DNA from: NAT127 sp041655035
GTDB taxonomy: Bacteria > Pseudomonadota > Gammaproteobacteria > Pseudomonadales > Porticoccaceae
DNA length: 11,070 nucleotides
Assembly (NCBI GenBank): GCA_041655035.1
Contig: JBAZCN010000120.1
Location: 1 to 11,070 of the forward strand
Direction: 5' to 3'
In this document: positions 5,560 through 11,070 of the stretch, one piece after another
Position numbering within the stretch: position 1 is the first letter of the stretch
Layout of the letters: each line of letters opens with the position of its first letter
The notes under the pieces: model-generated
What the model saw: only the letters and a program-made list of their open reading frames with translations
What the model was told of the DNA's origin: nothing
The model's database searches: none
Translations under genes and position numbers: made by a program

Positions 5560-7452
5560 ATGACTCCCAAGGAGCCTGATAGCCAGTTTCATCTGCTGAA
5601 AAGCCGGCGCTTCCTGCCCCTGTTCATCACGCTCTTTCTCGGCGCCTTCAATGATAACCTGTTCAAGAACAGTATGTTGGTGCTGGTGGTCACCGCGGTC
5701 TTCGCCACCGATCTGGGCACCAACACCCTGGTCAATCTGGCCGCGGCACTGTTCGTGTTGCCGTTTTTCCTGTTCTCGCCACTCGCCGGCCAGCTGGCGG
5801 ACAAGTACGAGAAAGCCGCCATCATCCGCTGGGTGAAACTGGCGGAAATCGTCATCATGGCATTCGGCGTGATGGCATTTTACTTCAGCAGCCTCTGGGG
5901 GCTTTTGACCGTGTTATTCGCAATGGGTGCCCAATCGACGTTTTTTGGCCCCATCAAGTACGCGATCCTCCCCCAGCACCTGCGCCCCGACGAGTTGGTT
6001 GCGGGCAACGCCCAGGTCGAAATGGGCACCTTCGTGGCGATCCTCACCGGTACCTTGCTGGGCACCCTGATCGCCGGGCAGGACAACTACTTCCTTGTGC
6101 TTGCCCCGGCGCTGCTGGCGGTGGCGGTGGCCGGCTGGCTCGCCGGCCGCAAGGTGCCGGCGGCGGAGCCGCACGCGCCCAACCTGCGCATCGACTGGAA
6201 TCCGCTGCGGGAAATGGGTGAACTGGTGCGTCTGGCGCGGGAAAAACGCGCGGTATGGCATGCGATTCTCGGCATTTCCTGGTTCTGGCTGCTGGGCCTG
6301 GCCTACCTCACCCAAATGCCCAACTTCGTGGTCGATGTACTGGGCGGCGATGTGGCGGTCATCGCCCTGCTGCTGTGCACCTTCACCGTCGGGATCGGCC
6401 TCGGCTCCCTGCTCTGCGACCGGATGAGCGGCCACAAGGTCGAGATGGGGCTGGTGCCGCTCGGTTCTCTCGGCCTCAGCATCTTTGGCATCGACCTGTA
6501 TTTCTCGGCCACCGGGTTCGCCGCCCAGGGGGCCGGCGCGGCGCTGTCGATCGGCGGCTTCCTCGGCGCCGGTGGCGGGTTGCGCATCCTCCTCGATTTA
6601 GTGATGCTGGGGATGTTCGGCGGCTTCTACATCGTGCCCATGCAGGCATTGATCCAGTCGCGCACCGCGGTCGAGAGGCGCGCCCGGGTGATCGCCTGCA
6701 ACAATATTTTCAACTCTCTGTTCATGGTGCTGGCGGGCGTGCTGGGGATACTGTTTCTCGGCGTCGCGGGCCTCGAGATCCCCGAGTTCTTCCTTATCCT
6801 GGCGGTGATGAACATCGCCGTGGCGCTGTTCATCTACCGCCAGGTGCCGGAATTCACCCTGCGCTTCCTGGCATGGCTGCTCGGCCACAGCCTGTATCGG
6901 GTGAGGCACCTCGGCCTGGAGAAGATCCCCCAACAGGGCGGCGCAATGATCGTCTGCAACCATGTCAGTTACGTCGATGCGCTGATTCTCGGCGGCGCGA
7001 TCCGCCGCCCGGTGCGCTTCGTGATGGACAAGGCGATCTACGACCGGCCCCTGCTCAACTACCTGTTCCGCGCCGGCGGTGCCATCCCGATCTGCTCCCG
7101 CCGCGAGGACGAAGCGGCCTACCATGACGCGATGCGGCGGATCGCCGAGAACCTGGCGGCGGGAGAGCTGCTGTGCATCTTTCCCGAGGGCAAGCTCAGC
7201 CGCGATGGGGAAATCGATGACTTTCGTCCGGGCATCGAGCATATTATTGCGGAAACCCCGGTACCGGTGGTGCCGATGGCGCTGTGCGGCTTGTGGGGCA
7301 GCTTTTTCAGCCACAAGGGCGGCTTGTTCCGCTCCGGCTGGAAGCTGTTCGCCCGTATCGAGGTGGTAGCGGGGTCACCCATTCCGGCAGAGCTGGCAAC
7401 GGCGGAGCTGCTGTACCAGCGGGTGGTGGAATTGCGGGGTGCACGGCGTTAG
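5560..7452 (+). CDS. LplT-like MFS transporter fused to PlsC-type acyltransferase
   Basis: A 630-residue bifunctional inner-membrane protein. Residues about 17-430 form an MFS domain with about twelve hydrophobic segments and the LplT-like features FNDNLFKN (30-37), LADKYEK after PLAGQ (75-85) and FGPIKYAILPQHL (129-141). LplT flips lysophospholipids across the inner membrane. Residues about 440-625 are a PlsC/LPLAT acyltransferase: NHVSYVD gives the catalytic HX4D motif (H468, D473), the substrate-binding block is CSRRED (512-517), the FPEG motif is at 541-544, and VPVVPMALCGLWG follows. Together these suggest import and re-acylation of lysophospholipids, or a phosphatidic-acid-type acylation. 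The acyl-activating (AMP-binding) domain found in longer three-domain versions is absent. The ATG at 5560 has AAGGA 7 nt upstream; the frame stays open further upstream only as the antisense of lpxR. A poor promoter candidate has TACAGT at 5506-5511. No clear terminator follows. Confidence 0.9.
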   Translation: MTPKEPDSQFHLLKSRRFLPLFITLFLGAFNDNLFKNSMLVLVVTAVFATDLGTNTLVNLAAALFVLPFFLFSPLAGQLADKYEKAAIIRWVKLAEIVIMAFGVMAFYFSSLWGLLTVLFAMGAQSTFFGPIKYAILPQHLRPDELVAGNAQVEMGTFVAILTGTLLGTLIAGQDNYFLVLAPALLAVAVAGWLAGRKVPAAEPHAPNLRIDWNPLREMGELVRLAREKRAVWHAILGISWFWLLGLAYLTQMPNFVVDVLGGDVAVIALLLCTFTVGIGLGSLLCDRMSGHKVEMGLVPLGSLGLSIFGIDLYFSATGFAAQGAGAALSIGGFLGAGGGLRILLDLVMLGMFGGFYIVPMQALIQSRTAVERRARVIACNNIFNSLFMVLAGVLGILFLGVAGLEIPEFFLILAVMNIAVALFIYRQVPEFTLRFLAWLLGHSLYRVRHLGLEKIPQQGGAMIVCNHVSYVDALILGGAIRRPVRFVMDKAIYDRPLLNYLFRAGGAIPICSRREDEAAYHDAMRRIAENLAAGELLCIFPEGKLSRDGEIDDFRPGIEHIIAETPVPVVPMALCGLWGSFFSHKGGLFRSGWKLFARIEVVAGSPIPAELATAELLYQRVVELRGARR

Positions 7453-7539
7453 GGTTTGTCGACGTTGCAGCGGCCATGCGCAAGCAGGCGTGCGCCGCTA
7501 CCGGGCAAGCATCGCCGGTGCGCCTCCTGCGTCGGCACA

Positions 7540-7569
7540 CCCTATGCAGGACCCCTATGGAGGCATAGG
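7540..7569. repeat. Cluster of direct and inverted CCTATG repeats
   Basis: CCCTATGCAGG (7540-7550) and CCCTATGGAGG (7553-7563) are direct repeats differing at one base and 2 nt apart. CCTATGC (7541-7547) also forms a perfect 7-bp inverted repeat with GCATAGG (7563-7569). The cluster lies 85-114 nt before the symporter ATG, upstream of the candidate promoter, where an activator site could be. The rest of the 7453-7653 spacer shows only imperfect GC-rich hairpins without a T-run. Confidence 0.6.
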
Positions 7570-7609
7570 CTGTGCTGGGGAGCGAAGCGCACCGCAGGCG
7601 CTGTCCGAT

Positions 7610-7637
7610 TCAACAAAACGATTCTGATTCATATAGA
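7610..7637 (+). promoter_or_regulatory. Candidate promoter of the symporter-oxidoreductase operon
   Basis: TCAACA (7610-7615; 4 of 6 to TTGACA) and TATAGA (7632-7637; 4 of 6 to TATAAT) are 16 nt apart, inside a short AT-rich stretch (7608-7643) that stands out from GC-rich surroundings. The predicted start leaves a leader of about 10 nt, which is short but includes the AAGGGG ribosome site of the symporter. Confidence 0.38.
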
Positions 7638-7653
7638 ACGATAAGGGGAATGC

Positions 7654-9033
7654 ATGAAACTCTCCACCAAAATCCTGCTCGGCATGGCGGGGGGCATCAT
7701 CGTCGGCGCGGTGCTCAATATTCTCGCGCGGGAGGCGGGGGGCTTCGCGGCCAACCTCTCCGCCTGGCTGGTGAATTCGGTGTTCGACGTGATAGGCCGG
7801 ATTTTCATCTCCTCGCTGATGCTGTTGGTGGTGCCCCTGGTATTCGTTTCCCTGGTGTGCGGCAGCAGCGCCATCGGGCTCGACGCCCGCATGGGCATCA
7901 TGGCCGGCAAAACCTTGGCGTTCTACGTGTTCACCACGCCCATCGCGTTGATGCTGGCGCTGACGATGGCCAATCTCTTCGATCCCGGGGTGGGCATCGG
8001 CCTCGGCGAGACGTACAAGTTCGATCCCGGACCGGCGCCGTCGGTGAAGGAGGTGCTGATCGGTATCTTCCCCACCAACCCGGTGGCCGCCATGGCGGAG
8101 GGCAACATGCTGCAGATCATCGTGTTCTCCATCCTCATGGGGGTGGCGGTGATCCACAGCGGCGAGCCGGGCCGCAGAACCCTGGAACTGTTCAGGAGCC
8201 TCAACGAGGTGAACATGACCATGGTCACCTTCCTTATGCATCTGGCGCCCTACGGTGTGTTCTGCCTGCTCGCCAAGATGTTCAGCGAGATGGGCATCGG
8301 CGCGATTCTCGATCTGGCCAAATATTTTTTCACGGTGCTGCTGGTGCTGGTCCTGCACCAACTGGTCATCTATTCGCTGATGTTGAAGGTGTTGTCGGGC
8401 CTGAGTCCCGTGGCCTTTTTCAAGAACATGCGCCCGGCTATGCTGTTCGCCTTCAGCACCGCCTCCAGCAACGCCACCATGCCCGTCACTCTCAACGTGG
8501 TGGAAAAGCGTCTCGGTGTCCACAACTCCATAGCCTCCTTCACAGTGCCACTCGGCGCGACCATCAATATGGACGGCACCGCCATCATGCAGGGGGTGGC
8601 CATGGTGTTCATCGCCCAGGCCTTCAACGTGGACATCAGCCTCGGCGGCTATGTGACGGTGATCGCCACCGCGACCCTGGCGACCATCGGCACCGCCGGG
8701 GTGCCAGGGGTGGGGCTGGTGACGCTGGCGATGGTGCTGCAACAGGTCGGCCTGCCGGTGGAGGGCATCGCGCTGATCATCGGCGTCGACCGGCTGCTGG
8801 ACATGGTGCGCACGGCGGTCAATATCACCGGTGATGGCGTGGTGTCGGCAATCGTGGCGAAAAGCGAGAATATGCTGGATGTCGACGTCTACAACGACAC
8901 CTCGGACCGCGATACCTTCGATGACACCCCGGAGCTGGACGATTCGTTGATGGACAGCTCGACGACAGACGGCGCCACTGCGGCAAGCCCAAAGGTGGAT
9001 GGCCCGAAGGTGGGTAGTCCAAAGACGGATTGA
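7654..9033 (+). CDS. Dicarboxylate/amino acid:cation symporter (DAACS/SDF family)
   Basis: Inner-membrane importer driven by Na+ or H+, with the GltPh fold. It has 459 residues. Family motifs appear in order: the serine-rich hairpin HP1, AFSTASSNATMPVTL (266-280); NMDGT (305-309) in helix 7; the HP2 hairpin TATLATIGTAGVPGVG (339-354); and helix 8, DRLLDMVRTAVNITGD. In helix 8, D383, R386, T387 and N390 have the spacing of GltPh D394, R397, T398 and N401. The arginine binds the side-chain carboxylate, so an acidic substrate (glutamate, aspartate or a dicarboxylate) is likely. After residue 406 there is an unusual 53-residue tail with 13 Asp, ending in three PK repeats. The ATG at 7654 has AAGGGG just upstream. 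The next gene, an FAD oxidoreductase, starts 3 nt after the stop. The exact substrate and coupling ion cannot be read from sequence. Confidence 0.93.
   Translation: MKLSTKILLGMAGGIIVGAVLNILAREAGGFAANLSAWLVNSVFDVIGRIFISSLMLLVVPLVFVSLVCGSSAIGLDARMGIMAGKTLAFYVFTTPIALMLALTMANLFDPGVGIGLGETYKFDPGPAPSVKEVLIGIFPTNPVAAMAEGNMLQIIVFSILMGVAVIHSGEPGRRTLELFRSLNEVNMTMVTFLMHLAPYGVFCLLAKMFSEMGIGAILDLAKYFFTVLLVLVLHQLVIYSLMLKVLSGLSPVAFFKNMRPAMLFAFSTASSNATMPVTLNVVEKRLGVHNSIASFTVPLGATINMDGTAIMQGVAMVFIAQAFNVDISLGGYVTVIATATLATIGTAGVPGVGLVTLAMVLQQVGLPVEGIALIIGVDRLLDMVRTAVNITGDGVVSAIVAKSENMLDVDVYNDTSDRDTFDDTPELDDSLMDSSTTDGATAASPKVDGPKVGSPKTD
8986..9030 (+). repeat. Short Pro-Lys repeats at the C-terminus of the symporter
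   Basis: The last 15 codons of the symporter read SPKVDGPKVGSPKTD, three imperfect copies of a (S/G)PK(V/T)(D/G) unit. At DNA level the copies are imperfect (CCAAAGGTGGATGG, CCGAAGGTGGGTAG, CCAAAGACGGAT). They could have arisen by slippage and could vary in number between strains. Confidence 0.6.
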
Positions 9034-9036
9034 GCC

Positions 9037-10137
9037 GTGGAATCCGTCGACTGCGTGGTGATCGGCGCCGGTGTCGTCGGTCTCGCCTGTGCCCGGGCAC
9101 TGGCCCGGGCCGGGCGTGAGGTCCTGATCCTGGAACGGGAGGGCGCCATCGGCAGCGGCATCAGTGCGCGCAACAGCGAGGTGGTCCACGCCGGACTCTA
9201 CTATCCGCCGGGCTCCCTCAAGGCGGCGCTGTGCGTGCGCGGCCGCGAGATGCTCTACCGCTACTGTGCGGAGCGGGGCATCGGTTGCGCCCGGACCGGC
9301 AAACTGGTGGTCGCCGCAAAGTCCGGGCAGGTCGCCGCCCTTGAAGCGGTCCGCGCCCGGGCGCTCGACAATGGCGTGACCGATATTGCCTGGCTCCACG
9401 GCGACCAGGTTCCCGCCCTGGAGCCGGAACTCGATGTCGAGGCCGCCCTGTTCTCCCCATCCACCGGCATCGTCGACAGCCACCGGCTGATGCTGAGCCT
9501 GCTGGGGGATGCGCAGCGCCACGGGGCTGTCCTGGCGCTGCGCAGCGCTGTCTGTGGTGGCGTTGCAAACGCCGCTGGCATCCTGCTGGATATCGCCAGC
9601 GAGGGCAGCGACAGGGTGCGTGTGCGGACTCGTTGCGCAATCAATGCCGGCGGGCTTGCCGCCCTCGCCATTGCCCGTTCACTGGACCTGCCCCATGACA
9701 CAGTGCCCCGCGGTTGGTTTGCCCGCGGGGTGTATTTCAGCTACGCGGGGAGAATGCCCTTCACACATCTGATCTACCCGGTTCCAGAGCCGGGCGGCCT
9801 CGGGGTCCACCTCACTTTGGATCAGGCGGGGCAAGGCAGATTCGGTCCCGACGTGGAGTGGATCGACGCGCCGGACTACACCGTCGACCCCGCGCGGGCC
9901 GAGGGCTTCTACAGGGCGATACGCCAGTGGTGGCCCCGGGTGGAGCGGGCCAGGCTGGCGCCCGGCTACGCCGGCGTGCGCCCCAAACTGGCCGGCCCCG
10001 GCATGGCGGACGGCGACTTTCGCATCGATGGCCCCGACGTCCACGGGGTGCCGGGGCTGGTCAATCTCTTCGGCATCGAGTCGCCGGGGCTGACGGCATG
10101 CCTGGCCATTGGCGAGCGGGTGGCCGGGCTGGTTTGA
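9037..10137 (+). CDS. FAD-dependent oxidoreductase, L-2-hydroxyglutarate dehydrogenase-like (DAO family)
   Basis: A 366-residue flavoprotein. The N-terminal Rossmann motif is GAGVVG (10-15) in CVVIGAGVVGLACARAL, followed by E33 at the end of the second strand, which binds the ADP ribose of FAD. SARNSEVVHAGLYYPPGS (43-60), GKLVVA, FSPSTGIVDSHRLM, INAGGL, GLGVHLTLDQAGQGRFGPDVEW, YAGVRPKL (311-318) and the closing FGIESPGLTACLAIG (345-359) are the hallmark blocks of the L-2-hydroxyglutarate dehydrogenase/oxidase (LhgO) branch. Such enzymes oxidise L-2-hydroxyglutarate to 2-oxoglutarate and pass electrons to oxygen or quinone. It is somewhat shorter than E. coli LhgO (about 420), so another 2-hydroxy acid or amino acid substrate is possible. 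It starts with GTG at 9037, 3 nt after the symporter's TGA, with no strong ribosome site, which suggests translational coupling. Confidence 0.88.
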   Translation: MESVDCVVIGAGVVGLACARALARAGREVLILEREGAIGSGISARNSEVVHAGLYYPPGSLKAALCVRGREMLYRYCAERGIGCARTGKLVVAAKSGQVAALEAVRARALDNGVTDIAWLHGDQVPALEPELDVEAALFSPSTGIVDSHRLMLSLLGDAQRHGAVLALRSAVCGGVANAAGILLDIASEGSDRVRVRTRCAINAGGLAALAIARSLDLPHDTVPRGWFARGVYFSYAGRMPFTHLIYPVPEPGGLGVHLTLDQAGQGRFGPDVEWIDAPDYTVDPARAEGFYRAIRQWWPRVERARLAPGYAGVRPKLAGPGMADGDFRIDGPDVHGVPGLVNLFGIESPGLTACLAIGERVAGLV

Positions 10138-10146
10138 GTCAATGGG

Positions 10147-10452
10147 TCACGGCGGTTTGCCGGCAAGCCTGCGGGCCACGATATCGACGATGGTATCGAT
10201 CGCCATTTTGGCGACATTGGACAGCGTCCGGCCCTGCACCCTGGCCAGGCATATTTCCCGCTCGGTGGAAAAGCCGGGATTGAAGAACTGCAGTTCCCGG
10301 ATACTGCCATTTGCCAGCTCGCTGGCCACCATGGCGTCGATGGTGACGAGGATGGCGTCTGAATGGAGGATCACCGACTTGACCGTGGCGATATCGTTGC
10401 AGACGATGCCGTTGAGCTTGCCGTCCTTGAAGTACTGCTGGCTGGGAAAGCC
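10147..10452 (-). pseudogene. C-terminal fragment of a LysR-family transcriptional regulator
   Basis: About 101 codons read as the last third of a LysR effector-binding domain: GFPSQQYFKDGKLNG, IVCNDIATVKSVILHSDAIL, VTIDAMVASELANGSIREL and a final segment FSTEREICLARVQGR...AIDTIVDIVARRL. LysR proteins are about 300 residues, and the DNA-binding helix-turn-helix and the first half of the effector domain are missing. Reading upstream past 10452, the frame turns into Arg/Pro-rich sequence that is the antisense of another gene fragment, with no LysR character. No start codon gives a LysR N-terminus. It converges on the FAD gene with a 9-nt gap. The LysR call rests on the overall pattern of the C-terminal half and is fairly but not fully certain; loss of the N-terminus is clear. 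Confidence 0.65.
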
Positions 10453-10453
10453 C

Positions 10454-10469
10454 GCCCGGGCCCCCGGGC
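10454..10469. repeat. GC palindrome at the junction of two gene fragments
   Basis: GCCCGGG (10454-10460), CC, CCCGGGC (10463-10469): a perfect 7-bp inverted repeat made only of G and C. It lies exactly where the LysR similarity on the minus strand stops and the Hcp-like reading frame on the plus strand begins to make sense, so it may mark a deletion or recombination junction. Confidence 0.6.
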
Positions 10470-10829
10470 AGCGCCGAGACATTCGATGAGGCGGCCTTCC
10501 TGAACGGCAGGGTCGCGCCGCAGGAGGGGCCGGCGGTGCTGGTGGTTTCAAAGCCCGTCGACACCGCGATCCAGGGCCTGTCCGGCCATTGCGGCACATC
10601 GCTGACCCTGCCTGTCGTCCATGTCGAAACGGTGGTGTGGGATACCCGCTTCCCCACCGATGATCGTTACTTTCAGCGCTATGTGTTGCGGGACGTGACA
10701 CTGCGGGATTGCCAGCGTGCCGATGGCGCCCCGGTCGATGCCCTGTGGCTCGAATTCGCCACTATCAAAAAAGACGGCGAACCGCGCCCGCGAAAACAAT
10801 TCGGATTTCCGCCGCGGGTTTCGAAGTGA
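10470..10829 (+). pseudogene. Fragment resembling the C-terminal half of an Hcp-type (type VI secretion tube) protein
   Basis: The frame is open from 10431 to the TGA at 10827 and codes for a well-behaved protein segment: ETFDEAAFLNGRVAPQEG, VLVVSKPVDTAIQGLSGHCG, LPVVHVETVVWDTRF, DRYFQRYVLRDVTLRDC and VDALWLEFATIKKDG. The order tKpvDka / hydrophobic strand / Y-x-x-y-x-L-x-d-V / vDxxxLxFaxI resembles the second half of Hcp proteins (about 160 residues), which stack into the tube of type VI secretion systems. I recognise this by pattern only, so it is tentative; another small beta-barrel family is possible. No in-frame ATG exists; GTG at 10536 or CTG at 10500 are the only nearby starts, and the N-terminal half is missing. 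The last 10 or so residues probably belong to the next fragment's DNA read in the wrong frame. Confidence 0.38.
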
Positions 10830-10954
10830 ACAGGCTTGAGCTTGGCGGGGCTCCAGGGCCCGTGGTCTTTACGGCGAAAGATCCCGATGGTTATATGATA
10901 GAGTTATTCCAGTTCCCCGAACCGGGATCCATGCCTGGTTACCTGCCAGAGTAA
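10811..10954 (+). pseudogene. C-terminal remnant of a VOC/glyoxalase-family protein
   Basis: Forty-seven codons ending at TAA (10952-10954) read AAGFEVNRLELGGAPG, PVVFTAKDPDGYMIELFQF, PEPGSMPGYLPE. The block DPDGYMIELFQ is the classic C-terminal strand of vicinal-oxygen-chelate proteins (glyoxalase I, bleomycin resistance, extradiol dioxygenases), where the Glu before Leu is usually a metal ligand. A full protein would be about 130 residues or more; upstream of 10811 this frame loses all VOC character and becomes Arg-rich antisense-like sequence, while the Hcp-like fragment is read in another frame and overlaps by 19 nt. The remnant is therefore 5'-truncated. It ends 23 nt before the cytochrome b gene. 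Confidence 0.68.
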
Positions 10955-10977
10955 TTGTCCAACTAAAGAATTCTAAT

Positions 10978-11070
10978 ATGGTAAAAGTCAAAATCTGGGA
11001 TCTGCCCGTTCGCATTTTTCACTGGTCACTGATCGCCCTCCTGAGTTTCTCCTGGTACAGCGCCGAAATC
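10978..11070 (+). CDS. Cytochrome b561-like membrane protein (partial, N-terminus only)
   Basis: Thirty-one codons are present before the right edge: MVKVKIWDLPVRIF, then HWSLIALLSFSWYSAEI. The opening (K)xWDxPxRxFHW followed by a hydrophobic helix is the standard start of the cytochrome b/b6 (b561, Ni/Fe-hydrogenase b-subunit-like) family of di-heme inner-membrane electron carriers; H15 is in the position often used as a heme ligand. The ATG at 10978 fits this start, with AAAGAA about 7 nt upstream as a modest ribosome site. The leader (10955-10977) is AT-rich compared with the rest of the window. The electron partner cannot be judged because the rest of the gene and its neighbours are outside the window. 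Confidence 0.8.
   Translation, partial: MVKVKIWDLPVRIFHWSLIALLSFSWYSAEI

Noticed and set aside
7453..7530. Possible terminator after the LplT-PlsC gene
   Set aside because: AGGCG/CGCCT with G.U pairs encloses a long loop and has no T-run, so it does not fit a Rho-independent terminator.
7555..9522. 655-codon open frame on the minus strand, rich in His, Gln, Asp and Gly
   Set aside because: It is antisense to the symporter and the start of the FAD gene. The antisense frame of hydrophobic codons (second base T) gives second-base-A codons such as His, Gln and Asp, which explains both its length and composition. It resembles no known protein.
10147..10701. 184-codon open frame on the minus strand as a complete protein
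   Set aside because: Only the last 101 codons resemble a protein family (LysR C-terminus). The first 83 are Arg/Pro-rich antisense of the Hcp-like fragment.
1..11070. CRISPR array, tRNA, rRNA, or complete insertion sequence
   Set aside because: No regularly spaced repeats, no cloverleaf-like or rRNA-like stretch, and no transposase or terminal inverted repeats were seen on either strand.

Overview
The window is GC-rich, gene-dense chromosomal DNA from a Gram-negative bacterium, most likely a gammaproteobacterium. The protein set points that way: PhoB/PhoR and UbiC/UbiA with gammaproteobacterial signatures, an LpxR-type outer-membrane lipid A deacylase, and an LplT-PlsC fusion. The order ubiC-ubiA-phoB-phoR is the one I know from pseudomonads, so a Pseudomonadales/Cellvibrionales-type lineage is my best guess. 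Species cannot be told from the sequence alone.

Left part (1-4122, all minus strand, read right to left): ubiC and ubiA carry out the first two dedicated steps of ubiquinone synthesis. Next come phoB and phoR, the phosphate-starvation response regulator and sensor kinase, then the start of a CYTH-domain triphosphatase-like gene that runs off the left edge. A well-formed Pho box (two 7-mers spaced by 4 nt, plus a weaker third) with a -10 element lies just upstream of phoB, so the pair is probably autoregulated.

Middle part (4327-7452): an LpxR-family outer-membrane lipid A 3'-O-deacylase (minus) and a 630-residue fusion of a lysophospholipid-transporter-like MFS domain with a PlsC acyltransferase (plus) are transcribed divergently. 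The 174-nt spacer between them holds two overlapping inverted repeats beside the lpxR start. Both genes act on membrane lipids.

Right part (7654-10137, plus): a dicarboxylate/amino acid:cation symporter and an FAD-dependent oxidoreductase of the L-2-hydroxyglutarate dehydrogenase type are separated by 3 nt and look like an operon for uptake and oxidation of a small acidic metabolite.

Right end (10138-10977): a patch of broken genes holds the C-terminal third of a LysR regulator (minus), a fragment resembling the C-terminal half of an Hcp-type (type VI secretion tube) protein (plus), and the last 47 residues of a VOC/glyoxalase protein in another frame (plus). The start of a cytochrome b561-like membrane protein follows and leaves the window at the right edge. 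No tRNA, rRNA, CRISPR array or complete mobile element was seen. The window is mostly ordinary core genome. The less usual parts are the gene-fragment patch, the palindromes between lpxR and the fusion gene, and the acidic tail of the symporter.
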